Shown here: positions 9,504-18,131 of the stretch, piece by piece
How the letters are laid out: every line of letters begins with the position of its first letter
Numbering within the stretch: position 1 is the stretch's first letter
DNA from: Bacillus sp. T33-2
GTDB lineage: Bacteria; Bacillota; Bacilli; Bacillales; Cytobacillaceae
Direction of reading: 5' to 3'
DNA length: 64,000 nt
Assembly: GCF_002860205.1 (NCBI RefSeq)
Contig: NZ_PGVB01000013.1
Location: forward strand, 1 to 64,000
Made by a program: the position numbers and the translations under genes
The notes under the pieces: generated by a model
Seen by the model: only the letters and a program-made list of their open reading frames with translations
Told to the model about the DNA's origin: nothing
The model's database searches: none

Positions 9504-9563
9504 TCCCATACAATATGTGGATATCAATGTGAATATGTGGATAACTATTGTGGATAAAGTGTT

Positions 9564-9591
9564 TGTAAACTGTTTGTAAGCTGTGTGTAAA
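9564..9591 (+). repeat. Three TGTAAR half-sites with 11-bp spacing
   Basis: TGTAAA (9564-9569), TGTAAG (9575-9580) and TGTAAA (9586-9591) recur every 11 bp, joined by CTGTT and CTGTG. They end just before the rlmH ribosome binding site and follow the last two DnaA boxes. The spacing is that of WalR or PhoP direct-repeat sites, but the middle half-site has G where WalR requires A/C/T. The function is not established. Confidence 0.6.
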
Positions 9592-9604
9592 GAGGGTGTT
9601 ACAT

Positions 9605-10084
9605 GTGAATATCTCCATTGTTACGGTGGGGAAGCTCAAAGAAAAATATTTAAAGCAGGGAATCGAGGAGTACACGAAAAGGCTCGGCAGCTACGCAAAG
9701 GTCGAGATAATTGAGGTTGCGGACGAAAAAGCACCAGAAGAGCTGAGCAAGGTTGAAATGGTTCAGGTAAAACAAAAAGAGGGAGAACGGATCCTGGCAA
9801 AAATCAGTGGTGATACATATATGATTGCCCTGGCAATTGACGGGAAGCTGAAGTCATCAGAGGAGCTTGCCGACACCCTTGATAAGCTAGCAACCTATGG
9901 TAAAAGCAAAGTCGCCTTTGTAGTCGGAGGCTCGCTCGGCCTTAGTGAAGAAGTCCTTAAGCGTTCCGAAGAACAGCTAAGCTTCTCAAAAATGACCTTC
10001 CCGCACCAGCTGATGCGCCTCATTTTAGTGGAGCAGATTTACCGGGCATTCAGGATCAATCGGGGGGAACCGTACCATAAGTAA
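9605..10084 (+). CDS. rlmH: 23S rRNA (pseudouridine1915-N3)-methyltransferase RlmH
   Basis: This SPOUT-class methyltransferase modifies pseudouridine 1915 of 23S rRNA. It has 159 residues, full length. The C-terminal knot region includes [10 protein letters not shown] for AdoMet binding and the conserved tail [11 protein letters not shown]. The start is GTG 9605 (AGAGGG 8 nt upstream); the in-frame GTG 9596 overlaps the RBS. The 3' end is the known attachment site of SCC elements in staphylococci, and here it is repeated 1.3 kb downstream. Confidence 0.97.
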   Translation: MNISIVTVGKLKEKYLKQGIEEYTKRLGSYAKVEIIEVADEKAPEELSKVEMVQVKQKEGERILAKISGDTYMIALAIDGKLKSSEELADTLDKLATYGKSKVAFVVGGSLGLSEEVLKRSEEQLSFSKMTFPHQLMRLILVEQIYRAFRINRGEPYHK

Positions 10085-10095
10085 ATGCGGTTTTT
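10067..10095 (+). repeat. Left att-like repeat (end of rlmH)
   Basis: It contains GAACCG-TACCATAAGTA followed by AATGCGG and T's. This resembles the staphylococcal SCC attachment core, which has TATCATAA in the same codons of rlmH. Confidence 0.65.
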
Positions 10096-10118
10096 GCTTT
10101 CTTCTCCATTCATAAGAC

Positions 10119-10153
10119 AAACCTTGCACAATTGTGTTAAGGTTTATTTTTTT
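10119..10153 (+). terminator. Terminator of rlmH
   Basis: AAACCTTGCACAA pairs with TTGTGTTAAGGTTT with one bulge, followed by ATTTTTTT. It lies 35 nt after the rlmH stop. Confidence 0.88.
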
Positions 10154-10182
10154 AGGGATACCGATGCTGAAAATTTATGGTG

Positions 10183-10206
10183 ACCGCAATATTTTGCGGT
10201 GTTTTT
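10183..10206 (+). terminator. Second hairpin with T-run
   Basis: The perfect 7-bp stem ACCGCAA/TTGCGGT with a 4-nt loop is followed by GTTTTT. It may back up the rlmH terminator. The rest of 10207-10453 is AT-rich and shows no further gene. Confidence 0.6.
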
Positions 10207-10453
10207 CAAAAATTCTGCGGTTTATAACCTGAAAAAAGTCAATACAATAATATTGCTCATAACCTTTTAGCATTGATAAACGAGTATAGGAAAAATCATA
10301 CGTTATAGATTACTGTCCAGACATAATTCTATTTGGAGGTGAAAATATAAAGATATAAAGACGATAAAACAATACTTTAAATTACCAGGTAATCTATATA
10401 GGCATTAAATGGAAGTAGAGAAACTAAAAAAAAGCAAAAGGGAGAGGCTGAAA

Positions 10454-11320
10454 ATGTTAAACGAGAATAGAGCGAAACAAAGGAACAGTTTGATTATTTT
10501 CGTTATTGTTGTTCTGGTAAGCGGCTGGCTTGGCGTATGGGTTCATTCTATTCTTCCCGAACAGCCGGAAGGCAACTCTTTGGGTATGCTGCTGTGGCTA
10601 GTGTTACCATTTTTAACAGCAATACTAATAAGAGTTTTCAACCGTGATTGGAAGGACATGGGTATTAAGCCCAATTTTAGAGGTAACATTAAGTGGTATC
10701 TTGTGTCATTTGCTATCTATCCGTTAATTACAATTATAACCGTTGGCTTGGCATTGCTTTTTGGGGGGATTAAACTATCTCATATTGAAATGTCTGCGTT
10801 TTTATCACTTGTAGCTATTTCTGCTGGTGGTAATTTTATCAAAAACATATTTGAGGAGTTTACATGGCGTGGATACCTGACACCAAAACTAATGGAACTA
10901 AAGATGAATGACTGGCTTATTTATCTGATTTCTGGGCTTGTTTGGGCGTTGTGGCATGCAGCGTATTACATGGTATTTCTGCCAAATGAGTATTTTGGAT
11001 CACTTTCAAGAATGGAAATGCTTTTGACAGGCTGTGTGCTTATGGTGTGTTGGACTGTTATGTATGTTGAAATATACAGGCTTACAAAATCCGTCTGGCC
11101 ATGTGTGTTGATGCATGCAATTGAAGATGCGTTTCCTACTGTTTTGGTAGCAACAAGTGGAATTATTACATTTTTAAACAATGTAGACGTTTGGCTTAAT
11201 CCAATTAGCGGAGTTATGGCAACTGTTTTATTTCTTGGAATAGGCCTGCTTCTTAGGTCAATAAGAATTAAAAAACAGGCCAATATTAAGGATTTCAGCA
11301 ATCAACCGTTTACAATATAA
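10454..11320 (+). CDS. CPBP family intramembrane glutamic endopeptidase
   Basis: This membrane protein of 288 residues with about seven to eight hydrophobic segments carries the CPBP (Abi/CAAX) motifs EEFTWRGYL, WALWHAAYY and MHAIED. Family members are membrane proteases or serve in bacteriocin self-immunity. ATG 10454 is preceded by GGGAGAGG 6 nt upstream; the in-frame ATG at 10409 has no RBS. The gene is AT-rich with AT-ending codons compared with rlmH and is enclosed by the att-like repeats, so it was probably acquired. No bacteriocin gene is visible next to it. Confidence 0.9.
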   Translation: MLNENRAKQRNSLIIFVIVVLVSGWLGVWVHSILPEQPEGNSLGMLLWLVLPFLTAILIRVFNRDWKDMGIKPNFRGNIKWYLVSFAIYPLITIITVGLALLFGGIKLSHIEMSAFLSLVAISAGGNFIKNIFEEFTWRGYLTPKLMELKMNDWLIYLISGLVWALWHAAYYMVFLPNEYFGSLSRMEMLLTGCVLMVCWTVMYVEIYRLTKSVWPCVLMHAIEDAFPTVLVATSGIITFLNNVDVWLNPISGVMATVLFLGIGLLLRSIRIKKQANIKDFSNQPFTI

Positions 11321-11682
11321 AATTTGTCACTTTACTACTTCCACTAATAAATAACTTCATTTAAATACACTAGAACGAACCTTACCATAAGTAGAGGCGT
11401 TTTTTAAATAGTTTTATTTAAAAGTATTTATCAAGGTAATCAGTTGCTAAAACATGTAGAAGATAAAATCAAACAAAAAAATAGTGTATATGAAAAAATG
11501 GAGATAAAACAACGTTCTTAAACGATTGCATCATCCCCATTTTGTTGGGACTATTGTCGAGTATCCAAAATTTATGTTGTAAATTTTGGAAAAAATTTAA
11601 TTTAATATAAGCCGTCCATGTAGTACTCTAAAACAGTAAACAAGTTTTGTATGGTTATTACCGAATTAAAGGAGGAACGTGG
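11321..11682. other. AT-rich intergenic stretch with a possible gene fragment
   Basis: It holds the right att-like repeat (11377-11406). Beyond it one frame reads about 38 codons ending at TAA 11519-11521 with the sequence GNQLLKHVEDKIKQK inside, no start codon or RBS in front. It looks like the C-terminal piece of a lost gene, but is too short to identify. The RBS of the next gene is at 11668-11675. Confidence 0.35.
11377..11406 (+). repeat. Right att-like repeat
   Basis: GAACCT-TACCATAAGTA followed by GAGGCG and T's copies the rlmH end (10067-10095) with three substitutions in 23 positions. No rlmH coding sequence precedes it, so it is an isolated copy of the site. Confidence 0.65.
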
Positions 11683-12330
11683 ATGAAAAAACGGCTTTAT
11701 TCTGCACTGTTGGCTGGGCTGGCCGCTGTTTTACTCTTTTCTTTAATGGGATTCAGCACGCAAGCAAAAGGCAAGCACAGCTTTAACCTAAATCTGATCA
11801 ATTTAGAAAGTGGAGGGATTGGAGTTCCATTAGGGATGGCTAATGAACAATTTCCTGGGCTTTACCATCAGCCAACTGATGGGATTATCGCTGGTAATGG
11901 AGGCATAGGGTTTGGCTGTGTGCCCGATGTACATGAGTTTAACAAAAGTACTGCGGGAGAACATATTGTCTTTACGGCTGGGGTTAAAGAATTTGCTACC
12001 CATGCAGCTGCCGCTAAATTTCTGGATTATTTCTCAATTTATGTAGAAATTAGGAGCAATGGGAAAAAAGTTTTAGAGTTACCTTTCCAATATCATGTTA
12101 ACCACGAAACGGGGGAAGTCGCAGTAGACCCTAATACAGGCAAACCTTTTTGGGTAAGCGCTCTCTATTTTAAAAATGCGTATCCTGGAGCCACGGTGAT
12201 AGATCTTCCGACAGGTGAATACAACTATAAATTTAAAGCAATATCAAAAGGTATTAAGGGCCATGGTAAAAAGGGCTACGTTCTGGATGTCTGGGCGCCT
12301 AAAAATAATAAGTTTACCATCGTAGAATAA
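11683..12330 (+). CDS. Secreted protein of unknown function
   Basis: I do not recognise this 215-residue protein. It has a clear signal peptide (KKRLYSALLAGLAAVLLFSL then STQAKGKH, likely cleavage after AKG or STQA). The mature part is rich in glycine and aromatic residues and probably all-beta, without cysteine pairs beyond one Cys. AAAGGAGG lies 7 nt before ATG 11683; the upstream ATG at 11647 has no RBS. It precedes a lipoprotein with Ig-like modules after about 85 nt, so the two may form an operon acting at the cell surface. Confidence 0.8.
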   Translation: MKKRLYSALLAGLAAVLLFSLMGFSTQAKGKHSFNLNLINLESGGIGVPLGMANEQFPGLYHQPTDGIIAGNGGIGFGCVPDVHEFNKSTAGEHIVFTAGVKEFATHAAAAKFLDYFSIYVEIRSNGKKVLELPFQYHVNHETGEVAVDPNTGKPFWVSALYFKNAYPGATVIDLPTGEYNYKFKAISKGIKGHGKKGYVLDVWAPKNNKFTIVE

Positions 12331-12415
12331 CAAGTTAATCAAGAAAGGAATGAGGAGCATGTTATGGCTCCTCGTTCTTTATATCGGCATTAATCATTTG
12401 AAAAGGAGCAAATAT

Positions 12416-13942
12416 ATGGGGAAAACCTATAAAAAAAATAAATTTAATATAATAACAGCATTGATTCTCCTTTTTATAATTACTGGCTGCAGCAATACTA
12501 CTCTGTCAAAAGAAACAGCAGTAAAAGCAGACAATAATAGTAGTAAAGACAATAATGAAAGTGAACAATCAGAGAAAGATAGGGAACCTGTTTTCCCTGG
12601 TGAAATTACCCTTTCCACTGCCAAAGGTGAGGTAGGGACGCCTGTCCACTTTTCAATTAAGGGGCTTCAATCGAATACAGAAACAAAATTAGAGTGGAAA
12701 ACGGTAGAGGGGAAATTCGATCTAAATGGATTGTATGAATTCACTGGCGTCTTGTTTAAGGACAAAGTTGTTCCATTAACTAATGGGAAAAGTGATGCAA
12801 AAGGAATACTGGAAGGAGATTTTGCTATTCCAAGCGGATTTGGTGGAAACCATACCATTTATGTCAAACAAGGTAATAAATTAATGACACAAGCCAACAT
12901 CCATGTTAACCCAACATTTAAAATGTCACCTGAATCCGGTCCGATTGGTACAGAAATCACTATTACTGCTGATGGAATTGGTTATGAAGATATGGAACGA
13001 AACTGGCAGCTAACTTATGATAACAAGTTTACAGGTCTTCTAACGGCTATTGCCACAGATGGGAAAGCTGTTGCCAAAATTCGGGCTGCAGGCCCAGTTG
13101 GAAAGCATACCTTGACAATCTGGCATGGATATTTAGGAATGGCTTATATCAATCATGAACAAGCACCAACCTCCTATTTGCCTGTTCCCTCCTTTACATT
13201 TGAAGTTACCGAAGGAACAGTTGATAAGAATCAATGGGTCGAAGCCATTCCAACAGCTGCTGACGGTGGTGTAGTCATGCCTGAACTAAAGAATGAGTCT
13301 GGTGTAACAGTAAGTTTAGATAAGGATTCAGGTGTTGTAGGGGAACAAGTTACAATGAAAGCTCATGGACTGCCTAAAAATCAAAAAGTTGAAGTAATCT
13401 TTAATACAATGAGAGGAAGCCGTGTTTCTGGAAATGGCTTCGGAGAAAAGCAATTAAACCTATTTTCTAGTGAAACGGATAGTAAAGGCTCATTTACGAA
13501 AGCATTTCCCGTACCAGATGATCTGGGTGGGATCCCACACCGGATCGACCTAAAAATGAATGGAAAGATTTATGGACAGACATATATAAGTATTACACCA
13601 TCCATTGTGAAAGTTACGCCAACATCCGGCCCTCCCGGAACTCCTATCCAGATTGAATTAAAAGGGGTTGGATGGACTGAATACGATAACACCTATAATA
13701 TTACCTACGATAATGGGTATGTTGGTTATGTTTGTGGATTTAATACTGCAGGTACAGTGATTGTCAATATGATCGCCTCTGGAGAGCCTGGATACCACAT
13801 TATCGACTTTTACCCCGGAATTTATAGAGGAAAACAGCAGAAACCTGATATCTATCTTGCACCGCAGCTGACATATGGAGATGACCACCCAGGCAGTGCA
13901 ATCCCTGCCATACGGTTAGGCTTTGAAGTCGTTAAACCATGA
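12416..13942 (+). CDS. Lipoprotein with duplicated Ig/IPT-like modules
   Basis: This 508-residue surface lipoprotein has a lipobox (FIITGC) after a basic, hydrophobic leader, then a Ser/Asn/Glu-rich linker. The remainder consists of two copies of a two-domain unit: the pairs VNPTFKMSPESGPIGTEI and VKVTPTSGPPGTPIQIELKG, and LTYDNKFTG and ITYDNGYVG, align between the halves. The repeats look like IPT/TIG or Ig-like beta-sandwiches. No catalytic motif is visible; binding or adhesion is only a guess. ATG 12416 follows AAAAGGAG by 8 nt. Confidence 0.82.
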   Translation: MGKTYKKNKFNIITALILLFIITGCSNTTLSKETAVKADNNSSKDNNESEQSEKDREPVFPGEITLSTAKGEVGTPVHFSIKGLQSNTETKLEWKTVEGKFDLNGLYEFTGVLFKDKVVPLTNGKSDAKGILEGDFAIPSGFGGNHTIYVKQGNKLMTQANIHVNPTFKMSPESGPIGTEITITADGIGYEDMERNWQLTYDNKFTGLLTAIATDGKAVAKIRAAGPVGKHTLTIWHGYLGMAYINHEQAPTSYLPVPSFTFEVTEGTVDKNQWVEAIPTAADGGVVMPELKNESGVTVSLDKDSGVVGEQVTMKAHGLPKNQKVEVIFNTMRGSRVSGNGFGEKQLNLFSSETDSKGSFTKAFPVPDDLGGIPHRIDLKMNGKIYGQTYISITPSIVKVTPTSGPPGTPIQIELKGVGWTEYDNTYNITYDNGYVGYVCGFNTAGTVIVNMIASGEPGYHIIDFYPGIYRGKQQKPDIYLAPQLTYGDDHPGSAIPAIRLGFEVVKP

Positions 13943-13950
13943 CCCTCTGA

Positions 13951-14005
13951 AAAATAAAGGCATCGTTAAAATAATGAAGGCACCTTTTTTAGGGGCCTTT
14001 ATTTT
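13951..14005 (+). terminator. Long hairpin after the lipoprotein gene
   Basis: The 11-bp arms AAAATAAAGGC and GCCTTTATTTT are complementary and enclose about 33 nt, which themselves contain AAGGCACCTTTTTT. The structure would terminate the lipoprotein transcript. Nothing else is evident up to 14130. Confidence 0.65.
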
Positions 14006-14139
14006 AGTTAATAACATGGGCGAAGGAATAATATTAAGAAAAGAATGTAAAAGTATCCCATTCCTGTTCCATTACGTTTAAAAGTAGAACGGTGTACCAA
14101 GATGTTTAACTTCCTCTTCTGATTAGTATAAATCTAGAT

Positions 14140-14154
14140 TAATATTAATTCTAA
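14140..14154 (-). promoter_or_regulatory. Putative PerR box upstream of the catalase gene
   Basis: On the minus strand TTAGAATTAATATTA agrees with the PerR consensus TTATAATNATTATAA at 11 of 14 defined positions. It lies about 80 nt before the catalase start. PerR commonly represses peroxide-defence genes; katX in B. subtilis is instead under sporulation and general-stress sigma factors, so this match needs testing. The area is AT-rich, raising the chance of a random match. Confidence 0.35.
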
Positions 14155-14233
14155 TTAGTGCAACCCTTTTTACTGTAAAAATATTCTGATAAGAGGTAAG
14201 ATAGGGTTGATTAATTTTAAGGAGGTTTTCATT

Positions 14234-15883
14234 TTGGCAGAGAACAAAGATATCAATGCTTCAAATGGACAAGACGTAAAACGTGACACGTTGACTACGC
14301 GGCAGGGCCATCCTGTGACGGATAACCAGAACATCCGTACCATTGGTAATCGCGGTCCGGCCACACTTGAGAACTACCACTTTATTGAAAAAATTTCCCA
14401 TTTTGACCGGGAAGAGGTTCCGGAGCGTGTCGTACACGCAAGAGGAGCTGGAGCATTCGGGTATTTTGAAACGTACGGAAAAGTCGGGGATGAACCGGTA
14501 GAGAAGTACACCCGCGCGAAAGTATTTTCGGGTTCCGGGAAGAGAACACCGTTAATGGTTCGTTTCTCCACCGTAGCAGGGGCGAAGGATTCACCGGAAA
14601 CAGCAAGAGACCCGCGCGGCTTTGCGGTAAAAATGTATACGGAAGATGGCAACTGGGATCTCGTTGGGAACAATCTTAAAATTTTCTTTATCCGTGACGC
14701 GATGAAGTTCCCTGACATGATCCACGCATTTAAAGTCGATCCGGCTTCGAACGTGCCAAATCCTCAGGGGATGTTTGACTTCGTTTCGCGCTCTCCTGAG
14801 GCAACGCATATGATTACATTCCTGTTCTCTCCATGGGGTATTCCAGCTACATACCGCCACATGCAGGGTTCAGGTGTAAATACTTATAAATGGGTGAATG
14901 ACAAAGGCGAGGCAGTGCTCGTGAAGTATCACTGGGAGCCGAAGCAAGGAATCCGCAACCTTACACAAGAAGAAGCAGACGCCATTCAGGCGAAGAATGT
15001 CAGTCATGCCACACAGGATTTATATGAAGCGATTGAGCGCGGAGAATATCCGGAATGGGAGTTATTTGTGCAGATCATGGAGGATGATTACCATCCTGAG
15101 CTCGATTTTGATCCGCTTGATGATACCAAACTCTGGCCGGAGGATAAGTTCCCATGGCTGCCGGTCGGCCGCATGGTCCTTGACCGCAATCCAGTGGATT
15201 ACCATGCTGAGATTGAGCAAGCCGCCTTTGGTACAGGGGTTCTTGTCGATGGAATGGATTTCTCGGATGACAAAATGCTGCAGGGCCGCACCTTCTCTTA
15301 TTCAGATACGCAGCGCTATCGTGTAGGTGCGAACTATTTGAAGTTGCCTGTGAATGCGCCGAAAGTGCCTGTCCGCACGAACCAGCACCGTGGCCAAATG
15401 GACATACGCGACCCTAAGGAGTCAGGGGAAAATCCACATATCAATTATGAGCCATCGATGATCGGCGGCTATCAGGAAGCGAGCAAGGAAGAGCGTCCAC
15501 AGCATCGCCCAACATATACTGCAGCGGCAATGAGCGCACAGATTGACCGTCCCAACAACTACGGCCAGGCGGGTGAAACGTACCGCAGCTTTGAAGACTG
15601 GGAGCGCGATGAATTGATCAAAAACCTTTCCGCAGCGCTTGTGGTATGCGACAAACGCATTCAGGAAGCCATGATTGAACATTTCACACAAGCCGATGAA
15701 GACTATGGCCGCCGTGTGCAAGAAGGCATCGAAATGAAAATGAAAGAAATTCAAGAAATGGCGAATGAAAACAATGTTCCAGGCCGTGAATCCGGCAAAT
15801 CGAAATTCGGCCAGGGTTCACTGGATGCGAACGAAGCAACAAAACAGGCTGTGGAGAAAAGCCACGAAGCTGATCCTTATTAA
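14234..15883 (+). CDS. katX: Monofunctional heme catalase, KatX type
   Basis: This enzyme converts hydrogen peroxide to water and oxygen. It has 549 residues, closer to spore catalase KatX than to the roughly 480-residue KatA. Distal His68 ([15 protein letters not shown]), the Asn pair 145-146 ([13 protein letters not shown]) and heme-ligand Tyr356 ([11 protein letters not shown]) are all present. The start is TTG 14234, with GGAGG at 14221-14225; the in-frame ATG at 14207 precedes this RBS. The assignment to katX rather than katA is by overall resemblance from memory. Confidence 0.93.
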   Translation: MAENKDINASNGQDVKRDTLTTRQGHPVTDNQNIRTIGNRGPATLENYHFIEKISHFDREEVPERVVHARGAGAFGYFETYGKVGDEPVEKYTRAKVFSGSGKRTPLMVRFSTVAGAKDSPETARDPRGFAVKMYTEDGNWDLVGNNLKIFFIRDAMKFPDMIHAFKVDPASNVPNPQGMFDFVSRSPEATHMITFLFSPWGIPATYRHMQGSGVNTYKWVNDKGEAVLVKYHWEPKQGIRNLTQEEADAIQAKNVSHATQDLYEAIERGEYPEWELFVQIMEDDYHPELDFDPLDDTKLWPEDKFPWLPVGRMVLDRNPVDYHAEIEQAAFGTGVLVDGMDFSDDKMLQGRTFSYSDTQRYRVGANYLKLPVNAPKVPVRTNQHRGQMDIRDPKESGENPHINYEPSMIGGYQEASKEERPQHRPTYTAAAMSAQIDRPNNYGQAGETYRSFEDWERDELIKNLSAALVVCDKRIQEAMIEHFTQADEDYGRRVQEGIEMKMKEIQEMANENNVPGRESGKSKFGQGSLDANEATKQAVEKSHEADPY

Positions 15884-15905
15884 TCAATGAGGTAAGTATT
15901 GCAGG

Positions 15906-15953
15906 AGGCTGTCCAGAATGTCAGTGAAAACTGACTGACTGGCAGCCTTTTTT
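15906..15953 (+). terminator. Terminator of the catalase gene
   Basis: A long stem GGCTGTCCAG...TCAGT pairs with ACTGA...CTGGCAGCC around a GAAA loop, followed by TTTTTT. Confidence 0.88.
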
Positions 15954-16127
15954 GCTTTTTCCGCATAAAGTGATTTCTAATTTCACTACATACTATGAGT
16001 TATAAGCGGGCGTCATTTTTTTGTGGAAGGGTATAATATATAGGCAGACATATGTTTTTATTAGAAAACAATGATAAATAGGAAACTATTGTTATGTATA
16101 AAAGACAAAAGAGGAAAAGGAGACACG

Positions 16128-17597
16128 ATGAAAAACGAAAAGATTGAAACAGGATGGAACTTAGATACTAGCTACGCCCGGCTTCCGGAACTGTTTTTTA
16201 CCATTCAAAAACCAACTCCTGTAAATTCACCTAAATTTGTAGTTCTAAATGAACCACTGGCAACATCCCTGGGGTTGAAAGCCGAGTCGCTAAGAAGTGA
16301 AGATGGTGCAGAGATATTTGCAGGAAACCGGCTTCCTGATGGCGCTACGCCTCTTGCCCAAGCATATGCGGGGCATCAATTCGGGCACTTTACAATGTTA
16401 GGGGACGGACGGGCTATTCTGCTGGGTGAACAGATCACCCCTGATGGTGAGCGGTTTGATATCCAGCTCAAGGGTGTGGGCAGAACGCCTTACTCCCGCG
16501 GTGGTGATGGCCGGGCTGCACTTGGCCCGATGCTGCGCGAGTACATCATCAGTGAAGCAATGCACGGGCTGGGTATCCCCACCACCCGCAGTCTTGCCGT
16601 GGTCTCAACAGGTGAGCCGGTTATCCGTGAAACCGAACTTCCTGGTGCCATTCTGGCCCGTGTGGCTGCCAGCCATCTGCGCGTCGGCACCTTTCAATAT
16701 GCTGCAAGGTGGGGGACGGCTGAAGAACTCCGGTCGCTTGCTGACTATGCGATAAAGCGCCATTTTCCTTATATAGAAGGTGACGAAAACAGGTACCTTT
16801 CGCTGTTAAAGGAAGTAATCAAGCGCCAGGCTGCGCTCATTGCAAAATGGCAGCTCGTTGGCTTTATCCACGGGGTGATGAATACCGACAACATGACCAT
16901 CAGCGGGGAAACCATAGATTACGGCCCTTGTGCGTTCATGGACACCTATGACCCGGCAACAGTATTCAGTTCCATTGACAGGGAAGGGCGCTATGCGTAT
17001 GCTAATCAGCCTTATATCGGCGGATGGAATCTCGCGCGCTTTGCGGAAAGCCTTTTGCAGCTGCTGCATGAAAATCAGGAGCAAGCTGTGGAATTGGCCC
17101 AGGATACTGTTACAGGATTTACGGAGCTGTATAAGTCCAATTGGCTATCAGGCATGAGGGCTAAACTGGGGCTATTCAATGAAGAAGAACAGGATGAAGC
17201 CTTAATCGCGGACCTGCTCGGCATGATGCACAAGCATCGTGCGGACTACACAAATACTTTCCGTGCATTAACTTTAGACAGGCACGAGGATACAGTCCTA
17301 TTTGGGACACCGGAATTTACCCAGTGGCATGAACAGTGGCAGTCGAGGCTCGGCAGGCAGGAGGAATCAAAGGAGTCCTCGAGCCAGTTGATGCGCGACA
17401 GTAATCCCTCGGTAATCCCGCGGAACCACCTGGTAGAAGAAGCACTTGAAGCGGCTGTAGAGCAGGGGGACTACAGCGTGATGGAAAGGCTTGTTGATGT
17501 TCTTTCAGACCCATACGCATATTCTCCCGAACAGTGCGAATATGCTACACTGCCAGCAGAAACAACCCGTCCTTACCGCACCTTTTGCGGTACCTGA
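16128..17597 (+). CDS. selO: Protein adenylyltransferase SelO (YdiU/UPF0061)
   Basis: This pseudokinase-fold enzyme transfers AMP to protein Ser/Thr/Tyr and is linked to redox stress. It has 489 residues with the family motifs [40 protein letters not shown] and DYGPCAFMD (metal-binding Asp), and the conserved ending PYRTFCGT, so it is complete. ATG 16128 follows AAAAGGAG; an in-frame start at 16071 has no RBS. Its neighbour catalase also handles oxidative stress, although a terminator separates them. Confidence 0.95.
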   Translation: MKNEKIETGWNLDTSYARLPELFFTIQKPTPVNSPKFVVLNEPLATSLGLKAESLRSEDGAEIFAGNRLPDGATPLAQAYAGHQFGHFTMLGDGRAILLGEQITPDGERFDIQLKGVGRTPYSRGGDGRAALGPMLREYIISEAMHGLGIPTTRSLAVVSTGEPVIRETELPGAILARVAASHLRVGTFQYAARWGTAEELRSLADYAIKRHFPYIEGDENRYLSLLKEVIKRQAALIAKWQLVGFIHGVMNTDNMTISGETIDYGPCAFMDTYDPATVFSSIDREGRYAYANQPYIGGWNLARFAESLLQLLHENQEQAVELAQDTVTGFTELYKSNWLSGMRAKLGLFNEEEQDEALIADLLGMMHKHRADYTNTFRALTLDRHEDTVLFGTPEFTQWHEQWQSRLGRQEESKESSSQLMRDSNPSVIPRNHLVEEALEAAVEQGDYSVMERLVDVLSDPYAYSPEQCEYATLPAETTRPYRTFCGT

Positions 17598-18131
17598 TAT
17601 AGGACAAACTAATGGTTAGAAGAACTGTTACTTTTTAAACAAAATAGAGCATGTATTTTGGTGTAAGTTTTGAATGAAAGAACGATACCTAGTGTTTGTA
17701 TCGGAAACCAACTTTATCAAGAGCCTTTTCAGAGCATAAGTTCTAAAAAGGTTTTTTTAATCTTTCATAATAGCATGAATAATCTTGAGGAAATACCAAT
17801 AAATTGGCAGTTTGAATATCTAAAATCTGTATACAAAAATGTTTGCACGTCTACCATTTTGCAAACTTCTCTGTATACAAAAATGTTCACATGTATACAG
17901 TGCTGTTTACAATCAATAAGGACACGATGTATACATATTTGTAATCAATGTTTACACTATCGTTTACAAAAAACTGAATAGTTACAATATGTTTACAGCT
18001 TTACAATTTAGTGTTTTTTAGGCAGGTATCATTGAAGAATATAGTAATCCCCTTTAACCTTAAAATAAAGAAATTGGATTATGCATAATTACTTTTAACA
18101 CTCGACTAAACGAAAAGGGATGGAAATATCT
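17598..18131. other. 534-nt intergenic region, holds centromere-like repeats
   Basis: The left half (17598-17820) shows no convincing gene or signal. The right half holds the TGTWTACA repeat array described separately. A 103-codon open frame at 17670-17981 runs into the repeats and resembles nothing known, so it is not called. Confidence 0.6.
17827..17997 (+). repeat. parC-like centromere: array of TGTWTACA repeats
   Basis: Four TGTATACA (17828, 17872, 17892, 17928), three TGTTTACA (17904, 17949, 17990) and one CGTTTACA (17961) occur within 171 nt. Two of the TGTATACA copies are part of a 24-bp direct repeat (17827-17850 and 17871-17894, 21 of 24 identical). The array lies about 135 nt upstream of the ParM-like gene. 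Centromeres of actin-type partition systems are repeat arrays in this position, bound by the ParR adaptor. Confidence 0.65.

Larger units (their letters stand above)
9190..9557 (+). promoter_or_regulatory. DnaA-box cluster around yyzF
   Basis: Seven DnaA-box-like 9-mers lie in the same orientation. Four are exact TGTGGATAA (complement TTATCCACA): 9190-9198, 9249-9257, 9536-9544 and 9549-9557. Three have one change: 9434-9442 (TGTGGAAAA), 9456-9464 (TGTGGATAC) and 9516-9524 (TGTGGATAT). Two of the variants lie inside the yyzF reading frame. In B. subtilis DnaA binds clusters outside oriC, including one I recall next to yydA (rlmH). A role in titrating DnaA or regulating rlmH is inferred. Confidence 0.75.
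10067..11406 (+). mobile_element. SCC-like insertion remnant at the rlmH 3' end
   Basis: The last 18 nt of rlmH plus the following bases (10067-10095) recur at 11377-11406. Of the first 23 positions 20 agree, and GCG plus a T-run follows both copies. Staphylococcal SCC elements insert at exactly this place and leave direct repeats of this form. Only a CPBP protease gene lies between the repeats, and no ccr recombinase or other mobility gene is visible. It is therefore a small cargo scar or remnant, not an autonomous element. rlmH itself stays intact. Confidence 0.6.

Noticed and set aside
12350-12415. Longer N-terminus of the duplicated lipoprotein
   Set aside because: The in-frame ATG at 12350 would place a second hydrophobic stretch before the lipoprotein signal; AAAAGGAG is directly before ATG 12416.
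17670-17981. 103-codon open frame between selO and the ParM-like gene
   Set aside because: It has a TTG start without good RBS, runs into the TGTWTACA repeat array, and its product is low in recognisable structure. The repeats explain the sequence better.
17827-17997. CRISPR-like array
   Set aside because: The repeats are 8-mers with irregular spacing and only two longer copies; no cas genes. A centromere array before parM fits better.
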